Source: CADEDH01 sp039201605
Lineage (GTDB): Bacteria > Actinomycetota > Acidimicrobiia > Acidimicrobiales > SZUA-35
Length of the DNA: 64,000 bases
Assembly: GCA_039201605.1 (NCBI GenBank)
Contig: JBCCRO010000007.1
Coordinates: forward strand, 113,034-177,033
Direction of reading: 5' to 3'
Position numbers and translations under genes: made by a program. Under the pieces are notes generated by a model that was not told where the DNA came from, ran no database searches, and worked only from the letters and a program-made list of their open reading frames with translations. Below are positions 40,702 through 49,464 of this stretch, one piece after another. Numbering within the stretch: position 1 is the stretch's first letter; each line of letters opens with the position of its first letter.

Positions 40702-41833
40702 CCGGAGGCTGCTCCGAGGGGGCCGAGGCCGCCAGCTGCTCCTCCCGCAGCTTGGCGTAGCGGGGCTTGATCACGTCGTTGATGAGGGCGAGGCGCTCCT
40801 CGAAGGGCCAGAACCCGCTCTTCATGGCGTTGATCGTCAGCCACTGGAAGTCGTCGAGGGTGTAGCCGAAGGCGTCGCGCAGCTTGATGAACTCGTCCGA
40901 CAGGTCGACGTCGCTCATCAGCCGGTTGTCGGTGTTGACCGTGACCCGGAAGCGCAGCTTGCGGAGCAGGCCGATCGGATGCTCGGCGATCGAGGCGGCG
41001 GCGCCGGTGTTGACGTTCGACGTGGGGCACATCTCCAACGGGACCCGGCGATCGAGCACGTAGGAGGCCAGGCGACCCATCTTGGCTCCACCGTCGCCGT
41101 CGAACTCGATGTCGTCGACGATGCGGACCCCATGGCCGAGCCGCTCGGCCCCGCAGTAGTTGAGGGCCTCGGCGATCGAGGGCAACCCGAACGCCTCGCC
41201 GGCGTGGATCGTGATGTGGAAGCTCTCACGCATGCAGAGCTGGAAGGCGTCGAGGTGACGGCTGGGGGGAAAGCCGGCCTCGGCGCCGGCGATGTCGAAC
41301 CCGACGACGCCGTTGTCGCGGTGGCGCAGCGCCACCTCGGCGATCTCGTAGGAGCGGGCGGCGGTGCGCATCGCCGTGCACAGGGTGCCGACCGTGAGGT
41401 CGGTGCCTGCGCTGCCGATGCGGAAGCCCTCCTGCACGGCGGCCACCACCTCGTCGAGGGCGAGACCCCGCTCGGTGTGCAGCTCGGGGGCGAAGCGGAG
41501 CTCGGCGTAGACGACGCCGTCGGCGGCCAGATCCTCGGCCGCCTCGGCCGCGGCGCGCGACAGTGCCTCCGGGGTCTGGGTGACGGCGACGGTGTGGGCG
41601 AAGGTCTCGAGGTAGAGCTCGAGGTTGCGTCGATCGGCCCCTCGGGTGAACCACCGGGCCAGGTCGTCGACGTCGGTGGTGGGGAGGCCGGTGTAGCCGT
41701 TCTCGGCCGCCAGCTCGATGACGCTTGCCGGGCGCATGCCACCGTCGAGGTGGTCGTGGAGGAGAACTTTGGGTGCGGAACGAAGGGCCTCATCGGTGGC
41801 CGGTTCCAGGTCGGGGCGGATCGCAGCGGTCAT
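40694..41833 (-). CDS. add: Adenosine deaminase
   Basis: This 379-residue amidohydrolase deaminates adenosine to inosine. The first zinc motif reads HDHLDG (about residues 26-31), then HAGEAFG, LGHGVRI and NTDNRLMS supply the remaining ligands. Length is slightly above the usual 340. TAGCAT ends 5 bases before the ATG. It may act with the nucleoside salvage genes at 44177-47672, though it is separated from them. Confidence 0.93.
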   Translation of the reverse strand: MTAAIRPDLEPATDEALRSAPKVLLHDHLDGGMRPASVIELAAENGYTGLPTTDVDDLARWFTRGADRRNLELYLETFAHTVAVTQTPEALSRAAAEAAEDLAADGVVYAELRFAPELHTERGLALDEVVAAVQEGFRIGSAGTDLTVGTLCTAMRTAARSYEIAEVALRHRDNGVVGFDIAGAEAGFPPSRHLDAFQLCMRESFHITIHAGEAFGLPSIAEALNYCGAERLGHGVRIVDDIEFDGDGGAKMGRLASYVLDRRVPLEMCPTSNVNTGAAASIAEHPIGLLRKLRFRVTVNTDNRLMSDVDLSDEFIKLRDAFGYTLDDFQWLTINAMKSGFWPFEERLALINDVIKPRYAKLREEQLAASAPSEQPPAS

Positions 41834-41908
41834 GCCTCATGCTATCGACCGTCGAGCGTGCCGTTGGGCCCGACCGACACCGGATCCTGCACTACCGTTT
41901 ATCGGCCC

Positions 41909-42613
41909 ATGACTGTTTCCGTAGTGGGCCTCGACGCCGACGACACCCTCTGGCATTCGGAGAGTCACTTCGCCGTGACCGAAGACCGATTCCGCGCCCT
42001 CCTCAATCCCTGGCTACCGGCCGATGCCGTGGCCGATCGCCTGCTCGAGCGGGAGCGGGCCAACCTCCGCATCTTCGGCTACGGGGCCAAGGGCTTCACC
42101 CTGTCGATGATCGAGACGGCGCTGGAGGTCAGCGACGGGCACGTCTCGGCCGAGGCCATCCAGCAGCTCATCGACTGGGGCAAGGAGCTGCTCCAGCATC
42201 CCGTCGAGCTGCTCGACGGGGTGGAGGAGACCCTCGACCGCCTCTCCGGCGACTACCGGCTGGCGTTGATCACCAAGGGCGACCTGTTCCACCAGGAGTC
42301 GAAGGTGGCCGAGTCGGGTCTGGCCCCCTACTTCGAGCGCATCGAGATCCTCAGCGAGAAGTCCGGGCCGACGTACCGGCGGGTGCTGGAGGGCCTGGGC
42401 GCCGCCCCCGAGGAGTTCGTCATGGTCGGCAACTCGGTCCGCTCCGATGTGTTACCCGTGATCGAGATCGGGGCCCGGGCCGTCCATGTGCCCTACGGCA
42501 TCACGTGGGGTCACGAGGTGGTCGAGTCGGCGGGGCCCGACGTCGAACCGCCGGGCTGGACCGAGCTCGACCGGCTCGGCCTGCTGCCCGACCACCTGGC
42601 CGCGTTGCGGTAG
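41909..42613 (+). CDS. HAD-superfamily phosphatase
   Basis: This 234-residue hydrolase has motif I DADDT with nucleophile Asp9 and general acid Asp11, motif II near LALITKG, and motif III/IV in KSGPTYRRVLEG and VMVGNSVRSDV. A helical cap lies between motifs I and II. A phosphoglycolate- or nucleotide-type substrate is possible but not determined. A TACCGT box lies 10 bases before the ATG, and 75 bases separate it from the divergent adenosine deaminase gene. Confidence 0.88.
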   Translation: MTVSVVGLDADDTLWHSESHFAVTEDRFRALLNPWLPADAVADRLLERERANLRIFGYGAKGFTLSMIETALEVSDGHVSAEAIQQLIDWGKELLQHPVELLDGVEETLDRLSGDYRLALITKGDLFHQESKVAESGLAPYFERIEILSEKSGPTYRRVLEGLGAAPEEFVMVGNSVRSDVLPVIEIGARAVHVPYGITWGHEVVESAGPDVEPPGWTELDRLGLLPDHLAALR

Positions 42614-42701
42614 CCCCGACCGGTGAGCGCTCTGGCCACAACCTCTGCGGCGTCTGCCCGGCGCCTGACGCCGCTGGACGGCGTCCTCGTCGCCCCTCTC
42701 A

Positions 42702-42717
42702 CGCTCACCGGTGAGCG
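42702..42717. repeat. 16-bp perfect palindrome with a nearby half copy
   Basis: CGCTCACCGGTGAGCG (42702-42717) is perfectly self-complementary; ACCGGTGAGCG also occurs at 42619-42629. Both lie in the 188-bp gap between the HAD gene and a convergent membrane-protein gene. It could end transcription from both sides or bind a protein. Confidence 0.65.
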
Positions 42718-42801
42718 GGACTCCTGCAGGTTGCGTGCAACACCTTTGCCGGCGACGCCATCAACTCGGGCAGACCCGAGCGAACGTTCCTGGCCAGGGC
42801 A

Positions 42802-43425
42802 CTAGCGACGCTTGCCCATCACCACCAGCACCACGCCGACGATGAACAGCAGCGCGCCGCCGAAGAAACCGAGGATGCCGCTGAGGATGGACACGGTGAT
42901 GTCGCGGCCGAAGTTCTGCCCGAAGGCGAACGTGTCACCGGGGGCGGTCACGACGGTGTAGGTCCCGTCGACCGGGGCCTCGATCGAGCCCACGCTGGTG
43001 CCCGAGCGGCCGCCGATCGTGTAGTTCGACGAGCTGAACTGGGGGCCGACGGTGACGACGGTGCCATCGGGAGCCTCGATGCCGATCGGGCGCGACCCCT
43101 GCCCCTCGGCGAACACCGTCCACGTGCCGGCGGTCAGTTCGACCGTCGAGTTGGTGCCCGACGTGCGGGGGAACCCGCCGGGTCGGGGGAAGAGGGCGAT
43201 GGCGACCACGATGGCGACGATGAACAGGGCGATGGCGGCGATGATCAGGGCGACGCCGAGAGGGCGCTTGCGGGACCGGCGGCCGTCGTCGATCACGGCC
43301 GGCGCCCCGTACTGCGGTTGCTGGGGGTAGGGACTCGGCTGTTGGAAGCCACCGGCCTGGGGGTACTGGCTCGGCTGGGGGTAGTGGCCGGGTTGTGAGT
43401 AGGGATCCTGTGGTGGGTAGGTCAT
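42802..43425 (-). CDS. Two-helix membrane protein with Pro/Gln/Tyr-rich N-terminus
   Basis: This 207-residue protein has a cytoplasmic low-complexity segment (1-48) made of PQ/YPQ repeats, a membrane helix (about 55-80), an extracytoplasmic domain (81-170; TVELTAGTWTVFAEGQGSRPIGIEAPDGT) and a final helix (about 180-203) ending KRR. The middle domain looks beta-rich. Function unknown. The gene downstream of its promoter side, at 43436, encodes another membrane protein on the same strand. Confidence 0.75.
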   Translation of the reverse strand: MTYPPQDPYSQPGHYPQPSQYPQAGGFQQPSPYPQQPQYGAPAVIDDGRRSRKRPLGVALIIAAIALFIVAIVVAIALFPRPGGFPRTSGTNSTVELTAGTWTVFAEGQGSRPIGIEAPDGTVVTVGPQFSSSNYTIGGRSGTSVGSIEAPVDGTYTVVTAPGDTFAFGQNFGRDITVSILSGILGFFGGALLFIVGVVLVVMGKRR

Positions 43426-43435
43426 GGTGAGCTCC

Positions 43436-43828
43436 TCAAGCGAACCTGGTCTGGGCTTTGGCCAACGTCGCCGGGTCGTACCGGCGGGCCCACCCCGAGG
43501 TGGGCTTGGCCAGTCGGATGGCGCCGATCATCGACACCACGAAACTGATCACGATCACACCGATCCAGACCAGGACGCCGAGGATGAAGGCCAGAAGAAG
43601 GACGCCGAGATCCTCGTAGCCGTCGGCGTCGGCCCCGTTCTCGAAGACGGCGAAGTAACCGATGCCCACGACCAGGGCCAGCACGGTGGCCACGACCGGA
43701 CCGAGGAGCCCGGCCAGGCCGAAGCCGAGCTTGCCCTTGAGCAGGCAGATCGTCGATGGAACGAGCCAGGCCGCCGAGTAGGCGACCAGCATGAGCAGGC
43801 CTCTGATCGTGTCCGCTGGGGAGTCCAT
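43436..43828 (-). CDS. Three-helix membrane protein, unknown function
   Basis: This 130-residue protein has hydrophobic segments at about 11-30, 36-60 and 75-100, then a basic C-terminal tail ending KAQTRFA. ATG at 43828 has a good TAGTAT box ending 8 bases upstream, so a leaderless start; longer versions are Arg-rich filler. It lies 10 bases upstream of the Pro/Gln-rich membrane protein gene, and the two may be co-expressed. No family recognised. Confidence 0.7.
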   Translation of the reverse strand: MDSPADTIRGLLMLVAYSAAWLVPSTICLLKGKLGFGLAGLLGPVVATVLALVVGIGYFAVFENGADADGYEDLGVLLLAFILGVLVWIGVIVISFVVSMIGAIRLAKPTSGWARRYDPATLAKAQTRFA

Positions 43829-43854
43829 GGGCGCAGATACTAGGGGTGGGCCTC

Positions 43855-44046
43855 TCAGGAGGCGGGACGATCGATCCGGTGGAGGGCGGGGCGGGAGTTG
43901 TCCACCACGAGTCGGAGCTGGGGGCGCCCGGTGGCGACGGGGGCCGGTCGGAGCCGTCGGGTCAGCGTGCGATGCACCTCGTACTGGTAGGCGACCGCGG
44001 CCAGGTAGGCGGCCACCAGCAGGGCGATGACGACGACGATGGACAT
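43855..44046 (-). CDS. Small single-helix membrane protein
   Basis: This 63-residue protein is MSIVVVIALLVAAYLAAVAY as a membrane helix followed by a basic tail (HRTLTRRLRPAPV). AAAGGCC lies about 7 bases before the ATG. It sits between the membrane-protein genes and deoA on the same strand. Its size and bias fit a real small protein, but there is no family support. Confidence 0.5.
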   Translation of the reverse strand: MSIVVVIALLVAAYLAAVAYQYEVHRTLTRRLRPAPVATGRPQLRLVVDNSRPALHRIDRPAS

Positions 44047-44062
44047 GTCCGGTGGCCTTTCC

Positions 44063-44085
44063 CCGCCGACCCCGCCGGTCGGTGG
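44063..44085 (-). terminator. Hairpin terminator after deoA
   Basis: CCGCCGACC (44063-44071) pairs with GGTCGGTGG (44077-44085), one wobble in nine pairs, with a 5-base loop. It lies about 90 bases past the deoA stop and before the small membrane-protein gene. Confidence 0.5.
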
Positions 44086-44176
44086 TGCTCCCACATGACG
44101 GTGCGACGTCCCTCGACATACGTGGCGTCGGTCACGTGTCGCTCGCAATCCGGCGGGCGCCGCTCCCGTCGTGCGG

Positions 44177-45454
44177 TCAGGCGATGCGTTCGATGACGGG
44201 ATCCGGGGGCGGTGGGGCGTCGGCGCCGATCTCGAACCCGGTGCCCAGCAGCTCGGCGGCGGCGTCGATGCGGGCCGGCTCGTTGCCGTGGATGAGGAAC
44301 ACCGGCTGACCGGCCTCCACCGGCTCGCCTTCCTTCACCAGGCACTCGATGCCCACCGCCGGGTCGATGGCGTCCTCCTTGCGGGCCCGGCCGGCGCCGA
44401 GTCGCACCGCGGCCACACCTACGGCCATGGCGTCGAGCATGGTCACCCGGCCGGCGGTGGGGGCGTCGATCGTGCGGTGGGTCGAGGCCCGGGCCCGATC
44501 GACGGTGAGGTCGCCGCCCTGGAGGGCCACCATTTGCTCGAACACCGGGTACGCCTCACCGGAGGCGAGGATGGCGGCGGGATCGGCGTCGAGGCCGGCC
44601 AGGGCCACCATCTCGGTGGCCAGGGCCAGGGTGACGGCCGTGATGTCGTCCGGCCCGCCGCCGAGAAGGGTGTCGATCGACTCGTCGACCTCCAGGGCGT
44701 TGCCGACGGCCCGACCGAGGGGCTGGTCCATGCGGGTGAGCAGGGCGACGGTGCGCACACCGGCCGACCGGCCGATGCCGACCATGGTCTCGGCCAGCTC
44801 CCGGGCCTGCTCGACTCCGGTCATGAACGCGCCGCGGCCGACCTTGATGTCGAGCACCAGGGCCTTGGTGCCCGAGGCGATCTTCTTCGACATGATCGAC
44901 GAAGCGATCAGCGGGATCGAGGCCACCGTGCCGGTCACGTCGCGCAGGGCGTAGAGCTTGGCGTCGGCCGGGGCCAGGTCGGCCGAGGCGGAGATGATCA
45001 CGGCGCCGATGTCGTCCATGGCCGCCCGCACCTGCTCGGGCGTCAGCGTCGGCCGCCAACCGGGGATGGCGGCCATCTTGTCGATCGTGCCGCCGGTGTG
45101 ACCGAGGCCGGGGCCCGCCACCTGGGGCATGGCCGCCCCGCACGCCGCCACCAGGGGGCAAAGGATCAGGGAGATCTTGTCGCCCACCCCGCCGGTCGAG
45201 TGCTTGTCGACCGTGGGCCGGGGAAGGTCGGCCAGCTCCACCCGCTCACCGGTGTCGATCATGGCCTGGGTCCAACAGGCCAGCTCGTCGCCGTCGAGGC
45301 CGTTGAAGTAGATCGCCATGCACAGCGCCGCCGCCTGCTCATCGGCCACGGCGCCGTTGGTGTAGGCGTCGATGAACCACTCGATCGCCTCGTCGGGCAG
45401 GCGACCGCCGTCCCGCTTGGTCAGGATCACCGATGTCGCATCCCAGGTGGCCAT
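44177..45454 (-). CDS. deoA: Thymidine/pyrimidine-nucleoside phosphorylase
   Basis: This 425-residue enzyme splits pyrimidine nucleosides with phosphate. It has the phosphate/base signature VDKHSTGGVGDKISLILCPLVAACG, GHTGGTIDKM and a C-terminal domain with RLGAGRARKEDAIDPAVG. GGGAGCGGGG precedes the ATG. It lies downstream of cdd and upp on the same strand, forming a salvage group that frees bases and sugar phosphate. Confidence 0.95.
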   Translation of the reverse strand: MATWDATSVILTKRDGGRLPDEAIEWFIDAYTNGAVADEQAAALCMAIYFNGLDGDELACWTQAMIDTGERVELADLPRPTVDKHSTGGVGDKISLILCPLVAACGAAMPQVAGPGLGHTGGTIDKMAAIPGWRPTLTPEQVRAAMDDIGAVIISASADLAPADAKLYALRDVTGTVASIPLIASSIMSKKIASGTKALVLDIKVGRGAFMTGVEQARELAETMVGIGRSAGVRTVALLTRMDQPLGRAVGNALEVDESIDTLLGGGPDDITAVTLALATEMVALAGLDADPAAILASGEAYPVFEQMVALQGGDLTVDRARASTHRTIDAPTAGRVTMLDAMAVGVAAVRLGAGRARKEDAIDPAVGIECLVKEGEPVEAGQPVFLIHGNEPARIDAAAELLGTGFEIGADAPPPPDPVIERIA

Positions 45455-45470
45455 ACCCCGCTCCCTTCGT

Positions 45471-45893
45471 TCAGCCTTCGGCCAGTCGGTCGGGGGTGAA
45501 GCCCCCCGGCAACAGCTCGCTCATCGTTCGGGGGGTGCCGTCGCCGTCGACCAGGCAATCGGGACCTCCGTGTTCGAACAGCAGTTGGCGGCATCGGCCG
45601 CAGGGGGTGCACGGGGCACCGGAGCCCGACACCACCGCCACCGCCACCAGCCGACCCCCGCCGGTGCGGTGGAGGTCGCCCACCAGGGCGCACTCGGCGC
45701 AGAGGGTGAGTCCGTAGGAGGCGTTCTCCACGTTGCACCCCGTGACCACCCGGCCGTCGTCCACCAGCGCCGCCGCCCCCACCCGGAACTTCGAGTACGG
45801 GACGTAGGCGCGATCGGCCATGGCCAGGGCCCGGTCGCGCAACGTGTCCCAGTCGATCGGGCCCCCGCGTCCGTCTATCGGATCGGTGGCCAC
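45471..45893 (-). CDS. cdd: Cytidine deaminase
   Basis: This 140-residue enzyme deaminates cytidine and deoxycytidine to uridines. The catalytic CAE motif (NVENASYGLTLCAE) and the zinc cysteines in PCTPCGRC are present. GTG at 45893 lies 4 bases after the upp stop, and deoA follows after 16 bases, so the genes are co-transcribed. The C-terminal tail after residue 120 is slightly extended. The uridine products feed the phosphorylase DeoA next door. Confidence 0.94.
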   Translation of the reverse strand: MATDPIDGRGGPIDWDTLRDRALAMADRAYVPYSKFRVGAAALVDDGRVVTGCNVENASYGLTLCAECALVGDLHRTGGGRLVAVAVVSGSGAPCTPCGRCRQLLFEHGGPDCLVDGDGTPRTMSELLPGGFTPDRLAEG

Positions 45894-45897
45894 GGCG

Positions 45898-46530
45898 TCA
45901 CTCGGTTCCGTAGATGCGGTCGCCGGCGTCGCCCAGGCCCGGGACGATGTAGGCGTTCTCGTTGAGGCGCTCGTCCATGGTGGCGAGGGTGATGTCGACC
46001 TCGGGGTGAGCGTCGTGCACCGCCTCGACGCCCTCGGGGCAGCCGATGATCGACAACAGACGGCCCGGTCGGGCGCCGGCCGCCGCCAGTTCGTCGAGGG
46101 CGAGGATGGCGCTGCCGCCGGTGGCCAACATCGGGTCGACGAGGATGATCTCCCGGCCCTCGACGGCGGGTGGGAGGCGGCGGTAGTAGGGGACGGCCTC
46201 GTGGGTGTCGGGATCGCGGGCCATGCCCAGGTGGCCGACGGCGGCCTGGGGGATCAGCTCGAGGATGGCCTCCACCATCACCAGCCCGGCCCGCAGGATC
46301 CCGACCACGACCGGGGGCGGGCCGTCCAGCGTTGGCGACTGCGTGGTCGTCAGCGGGGTGGTCACCTCGACCGGCACCGTCGGGAGGTCGCGCAGCGCCT
46401 CGTAGGCGGCGAGCAGGGTGACCTCATGGCACAGCGACCGGAACAGGCCGGACTCGGTCTCCGTGCTGCGGAGGCGGGTGATCTTGTGCTGGACGAGGGG
46501 GTGGTCGATGACGGTGACGGTGCCGCTCAC
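45898..46530 (-). CDS. upp: Uracil phosphoribosyltransferase
   Basis: This 210-residue enzyme makes UMP from uracil and PRPP. It has VIDHPLVQHKITRLR at the N-terminus, the PRPP loop VDPMLATGGSAI and the uracil-binding YIVPGLGDAGDRIYGTE at the C-terminus. Its GTG start overlaps the purK stop (GTGA), so translation is coupled. It completes a uracil/cytidine salvage set with cdd and deoA. The cytoplasmic reaction recycles uracil released by the phosphorylase. Confidence 0.96.
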   Translation of the reverse strand: MSGTVTVIDHPLVQHKITRLRSTETESGLFRSLCHEVTLLAAYEALRDLPTVPVEVTTPLTTTQSPTLDGPPPVVVGILRAGLVMVEAILELIPQAAVGHLGMARDPDTHEAVPYYRRLPPAVEGREIILVDPMLATGGSAILALDELAAAGARPGRLLSIIGCPEGVEAVHDAHPEVDITLATMDERLNENAYIVPGLGDAGDRIYGTE

Positions 46531-47672
46531 GGTCGCCTTCCGAGTAGTGCCGCCTCGGCTCGTCGAGCGAGCTCCCGAGCCTGATCCAGATCGTCCGCCA
46601 GTGCTGTCACGTGGCCGAGTTTACGACCGGGAACCGGTCGCTTGCCGTAGAGGTGGACCTGCGCCCCCTCGACGGCCAGCGCCTCGGGTAGGTGGTCGGC
46701 CGGGTCGACGTTGTCGAGGCCGCCGACCACGTTGATCGTGACGGCGGCGGGTGCCGTCGACCAGGTGGGACCGAGCGGCAGATCGAGCACGGCCCGCACG
46801 TGGTTCTCGAACTGGGAGGTGGGGCTGCCCTCGATGGTGACGTGGCCGGCGTTGTGGGGCCGGGCCGCCAGCTCGTTGACCACGAGACCCTCCGTGGTGA
46901 GGAACATCTCCACCGCCAACACCCCGACCGCCTCGAACTCGTTGGCCAGCTTCACCGCGAGCCGGGTGGCCTCGGAGGCCAGACGGGGGCCGATGGCGGC
47001 CGGGCTTCGGATCTCGCGACAGATGCCGTCCTGGTAGATCACCTCGGCCACCGGGTAGGTGCGGGTGCTGCCGCCGGGGCGGCGGGCCACCAGCACCACG
47101 AACTCCTTGACGATGGGCTGGAAGCTCTCGGCCATCAGCTCCCGATCGCCGCCGTGCTCGGCCAGCACCCGCAGCGCCTCGGTGCGGTTCTCCACGATCC
47201 ACACGCCCCGCTGGCCCGGCAGTCCGGCCCGGACCGACTTGAGCACGAGCGGGTACCCGGCGCCGGAGGCGAAGTCGAACAGATCGTCCGGCCCTCGGAC
47301 CTCTGCCCACTTGGGCAGGGCGAGGTGTTTCATGGCCAGCATGCGCCGCTGGTGGAGCTTGTCGAAGGCGGCTCGGATCGTCTTGGTGCCGGGGCGGACG
47401 ACGACGCCGGAGTCCTCCAACATCTGGACCAGCCCGATGTCGAGGCGCTCGTGCTCGAAGGTGAGCACCTCGCACGCGGCGGCGAAGGCCGACAGGGCGT
47501 CGGGGTGGGCGAAAGAGGCCTCGGGGGCGGCCTGGGCCGCCGAGTCGTCGGCGTGCTCGGCCATGAGCCTCGGCGTGATGCCGAGCTTGAGGGCCGACTG
47601 GTGCGTCATCCGGGCGATCTGTCCGGCGCCCACGATGCCCAGTCGGTAGAGCGCGGGGAACTCGTTGGCCAC
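46527..47672 (-). CDS. purK: N5-carboxyaminoimidazole ribonucleotide synthase
   Basis: This 381-residue ATP-grasp enzyme carboxylates AIR with bicarbonate in purine synthesis. It has the N-terminal GIVGAGQIARM, the ATP-grasp core (PLVLKSVRAGLPGQRGVWIV, VAVEMFLTTEG) and NELAARPHNAGHVTIEGSPTSQFENH. GTG at 47672 is chosen because TACGGT ends 7 bases upstream and the length suits PurK; a start at 47771 would add 33 weak residues. No purE is nearby. It leads the salvage operon. Confidence 0.92.
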   Translation of the reverse strand: MANEFPALYRLGIVGAGQIARMTHQSALKLGITPRLMAEHADDSAAQAAPEASFAHPDALSAFAAACEVLTFEHERLDIGLVQMLEDSGVVVRPGTKTIRAAFDKLHQRRMLAMKHLALPKWAEVRGPDDLFDFASGAGYPLVLKSVRAGLPGQRGVWIVENRTEALRVLAEHGGDRELMAESFQPIVKEFVVLVARRPGGSTRTYPVAEVIYQDGICREIRSPAAIGPRLASEATRLAVKLANEFEAVGVLAVEMFLTTEGLVVNELAARPHNAGHVTIEGSPTSQFENHVRAVLDLPLGPTWSTAPAAVTINVVGGLDNVDPADHLPEALAVEGAQVHLYGKRPVPGRKLGHVTALADDLDQARELARRAEAALLGRRP

Positions 47673-47810
47673 GGGGCCCACCGTAGCGGCCACGGCCAGG
47701 TCGTCGGAGTATGGGGCGGGGCCGGGGCCGAGCCCGTCGAGAGGCGGGGGCACCGATGCGGGGACGATCACCGAATCCGATCCGGGGGCGCACTATTTTC
47801 AGAGGTCGAG

Positions 47811-49400
47811 ATGGCCGATCAGGAACCTCACCTGTCGTTGCGGGCCCGCCGTCGTGTTTTGGTGGCGCTCGGCTTCGGGGCCGCCAACGTGGCGGTCGGC
47901 TCCGCCCTCGGTCTGCGGCCGCGCCTTGCCGGTTCGGGCGATGGCGACGACACGGTCCAGATGACCGACGTGGCCGCCAGTATCGGTATCACCGAGCCGC
48001 CGGCCATGCTCGGAGCCGACGCCCATCCCGGCCCCGAGCACCGCTACCAGCGGGTGGTGGCCAACGGCCGGGTGATCGATCCCGACACCGGCTTCGACGC
48101 CGTCGCCCACGTCGGGATCGACGACGGTCGAATCACCGGCTTCAGCCTCGATCCGTTGCTGGCCGACGACGTGATCGACGCCGAGGGCCTCGTCGTCGCC
48201 CCCGGCTTCATCGATCTGCTGTCCTACGAACCCAACTCGTTCGGCGTCTGGTACAAGCTGGCCGACGGGGTGACGACCAACCTGGCCATGCACGGCGTCA
48301 GCAACTACGCCGAGTCGTTCTTCCAGCGCTACGACGGCACCAGCCCCATCCATTACGGCGGCGCCTTTCACCAGCACTTCATGCGGGCCATCGAGCTCGG
48401 CATCGGCGTGGAGGACGAGCTGAGCGGGGTCGACCTGGCCGACTTCGACCGCCTCGCCCGCGACAATCTCCGCCAGGGCTTCGCCGGGATCTCCTTCGCC
48501 CCCGAGTACTCGCCGGGCACCTCGACCGACGAGCTGCTGCGGCTGGCGGCGACGGCGGCCGAGCTGGGCCACGTCGCCTTCTTCCACGTCCGCTACAGCG
48601 ATCCCAACCCGCCGGGCACCAGCGACGAGGCCGTCGACGAAGTGCTCGACATCGCCCGTCGGACCGGGGCCAGCGTCCACATCGAGCATCTGACCAGCAC
48701 CGGCGGCACCTATCGGATGGCCTCGGTGCTCGATCGCCTCGATGCCGCCCGCGACGATGGCATCGACGTGACCGCCTGCCTCTACCCCTACGACTTCTGG
48801 GGCACGTTCCTGGCCAGCGCCCGCTTCGCCGCCGGCTGGCAGGACCGCTACGGCCTCACCTACGAGGACCTGCAGGTGGCGGGCACCGAGACCCGGCTCT
48901 CCGCCGCCACCTACGACCAGGCCCTGGCCGACAACAAACTGGTCGCCGCCCTCGGCTCGATCCCCGAGGACGAGGTCCGCCTGGCCCTGCAACGACCGTG
49001 GACGATGATCGGCAGCGACGCCATCCTCCAGATGGAGCGCAACAACCACCCCCGGGCCGCCGGCACCTTCGCCCGCACCCTCGGTCGCTACGTGCGGGAG
49101 GAGCAGGTGATCGGCCTGGTCGACGCCCTGGCCAAGATGACGATCCTGCCCGCCCGGCGGGTGGAGGGCATGATCCCGGCCATGGCCACCAAGGGCCGCC
49201 TGCAGCGGGGGGCCGACGCCGACATCACGGTGTTCGACCCGGCGACGGTGAACGACCGGGCGACGGTGGCCGACCCGGCCCAGAACTCGGCCGGTATCCA
49301 CTGGGTGCTGGTCGACGGCGAACCGGCCCTGGCCCAGGGGCAGACCGTGCGCAGCTTCCGCGGCGGACGGGCCCTGCTCGGCGGCTCCCCCTCGGCCTGA
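47811..49400 (+). CDS. D-aminoacylase-like amidohydrolase with changed metal ligands
   Basis: This 529-residue protein has a Tat-like signal (RARRRVLVALGF) then an amidohydrolase domain close to N-acyl-D-amino-acid deacylases (VANGRVIDPDTGFDAVAHVGIDDGRI, GRLQRGADADITVFDP). The expected HxH after PGFID reads LSY (137-139), and the position of the family's metal-binding cysteine is His161 (AMHGVS). His259, His293 and Asp403 remain. It may bind one metal differently. ATG at 47811 follows AGAGG and a TATTTT box. A CCCC/GGGG hairpin at 49425-49436 may end the transcript. Confidence 0.83.
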   Translation: MADQEPHLSLRARRRVLVALGFGAANVAVGSALGLRPRLAGSGDGDDTVQMTDVAASIGITEPPAMLGADAHPGPEHRYQRVVANGRVIDPDTGFDAVAHVGIDDGRITGFSLDPLLADDVIDAEGLVVAPGFIDLLSYEPNSFGVWYKLADGVTTNLAMHGVSNYAESFFQRYDGTSPIHYGGAFHQHFMRAIELGIGVEDELSGVDLADFDRLARDNLRQGFAGISFAPEYSPGTSTDELLRLAATAAELGHVAFFHVRYSDPNPPGTSDEAVDEVLDIARRTGASVHIEHLTSTGGTYRMASVLDRLDAARDDGIDVTACLYPYDFWGTFLASARFAAGWQDRYGLTYEDLQVAGTETRLSAATYDQALADNKLVAALGSIPEDEVRLALQRPWTMIGSDAILQMERNNHPRAAGTFARTLGRYVREEQVIGLVDALAKMTILPARRVEGMIPAMATKGRLQRGADADITVFDPATVNDRATVADPAQNSAGIHWVLVDGEPALAQGQTVRSFRGGRALLGGSPSA

Positions 49401-49464
49401 CGCCCCCTCGGCTCGGCGCCCCGTCCCCTTGTGGGGCGGAGGGGGCCCTGACCTAGGGTTGGTC

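Noticed and set aside
42623..42805. A 60-codon frame after the HAD gene
   Set aside because: No ribosome-binding site or -10 box, unbiased composition, and it spans the palindrome region.
46692..47810. A 373-codon in-frame extension upstream of the D-aminoacylase-like gene
   Set aside because: It runs antisense to purK, has Gly/His/Arg-rich composition typical of an antisense frame, and the Tat-like signal begins at 47811.
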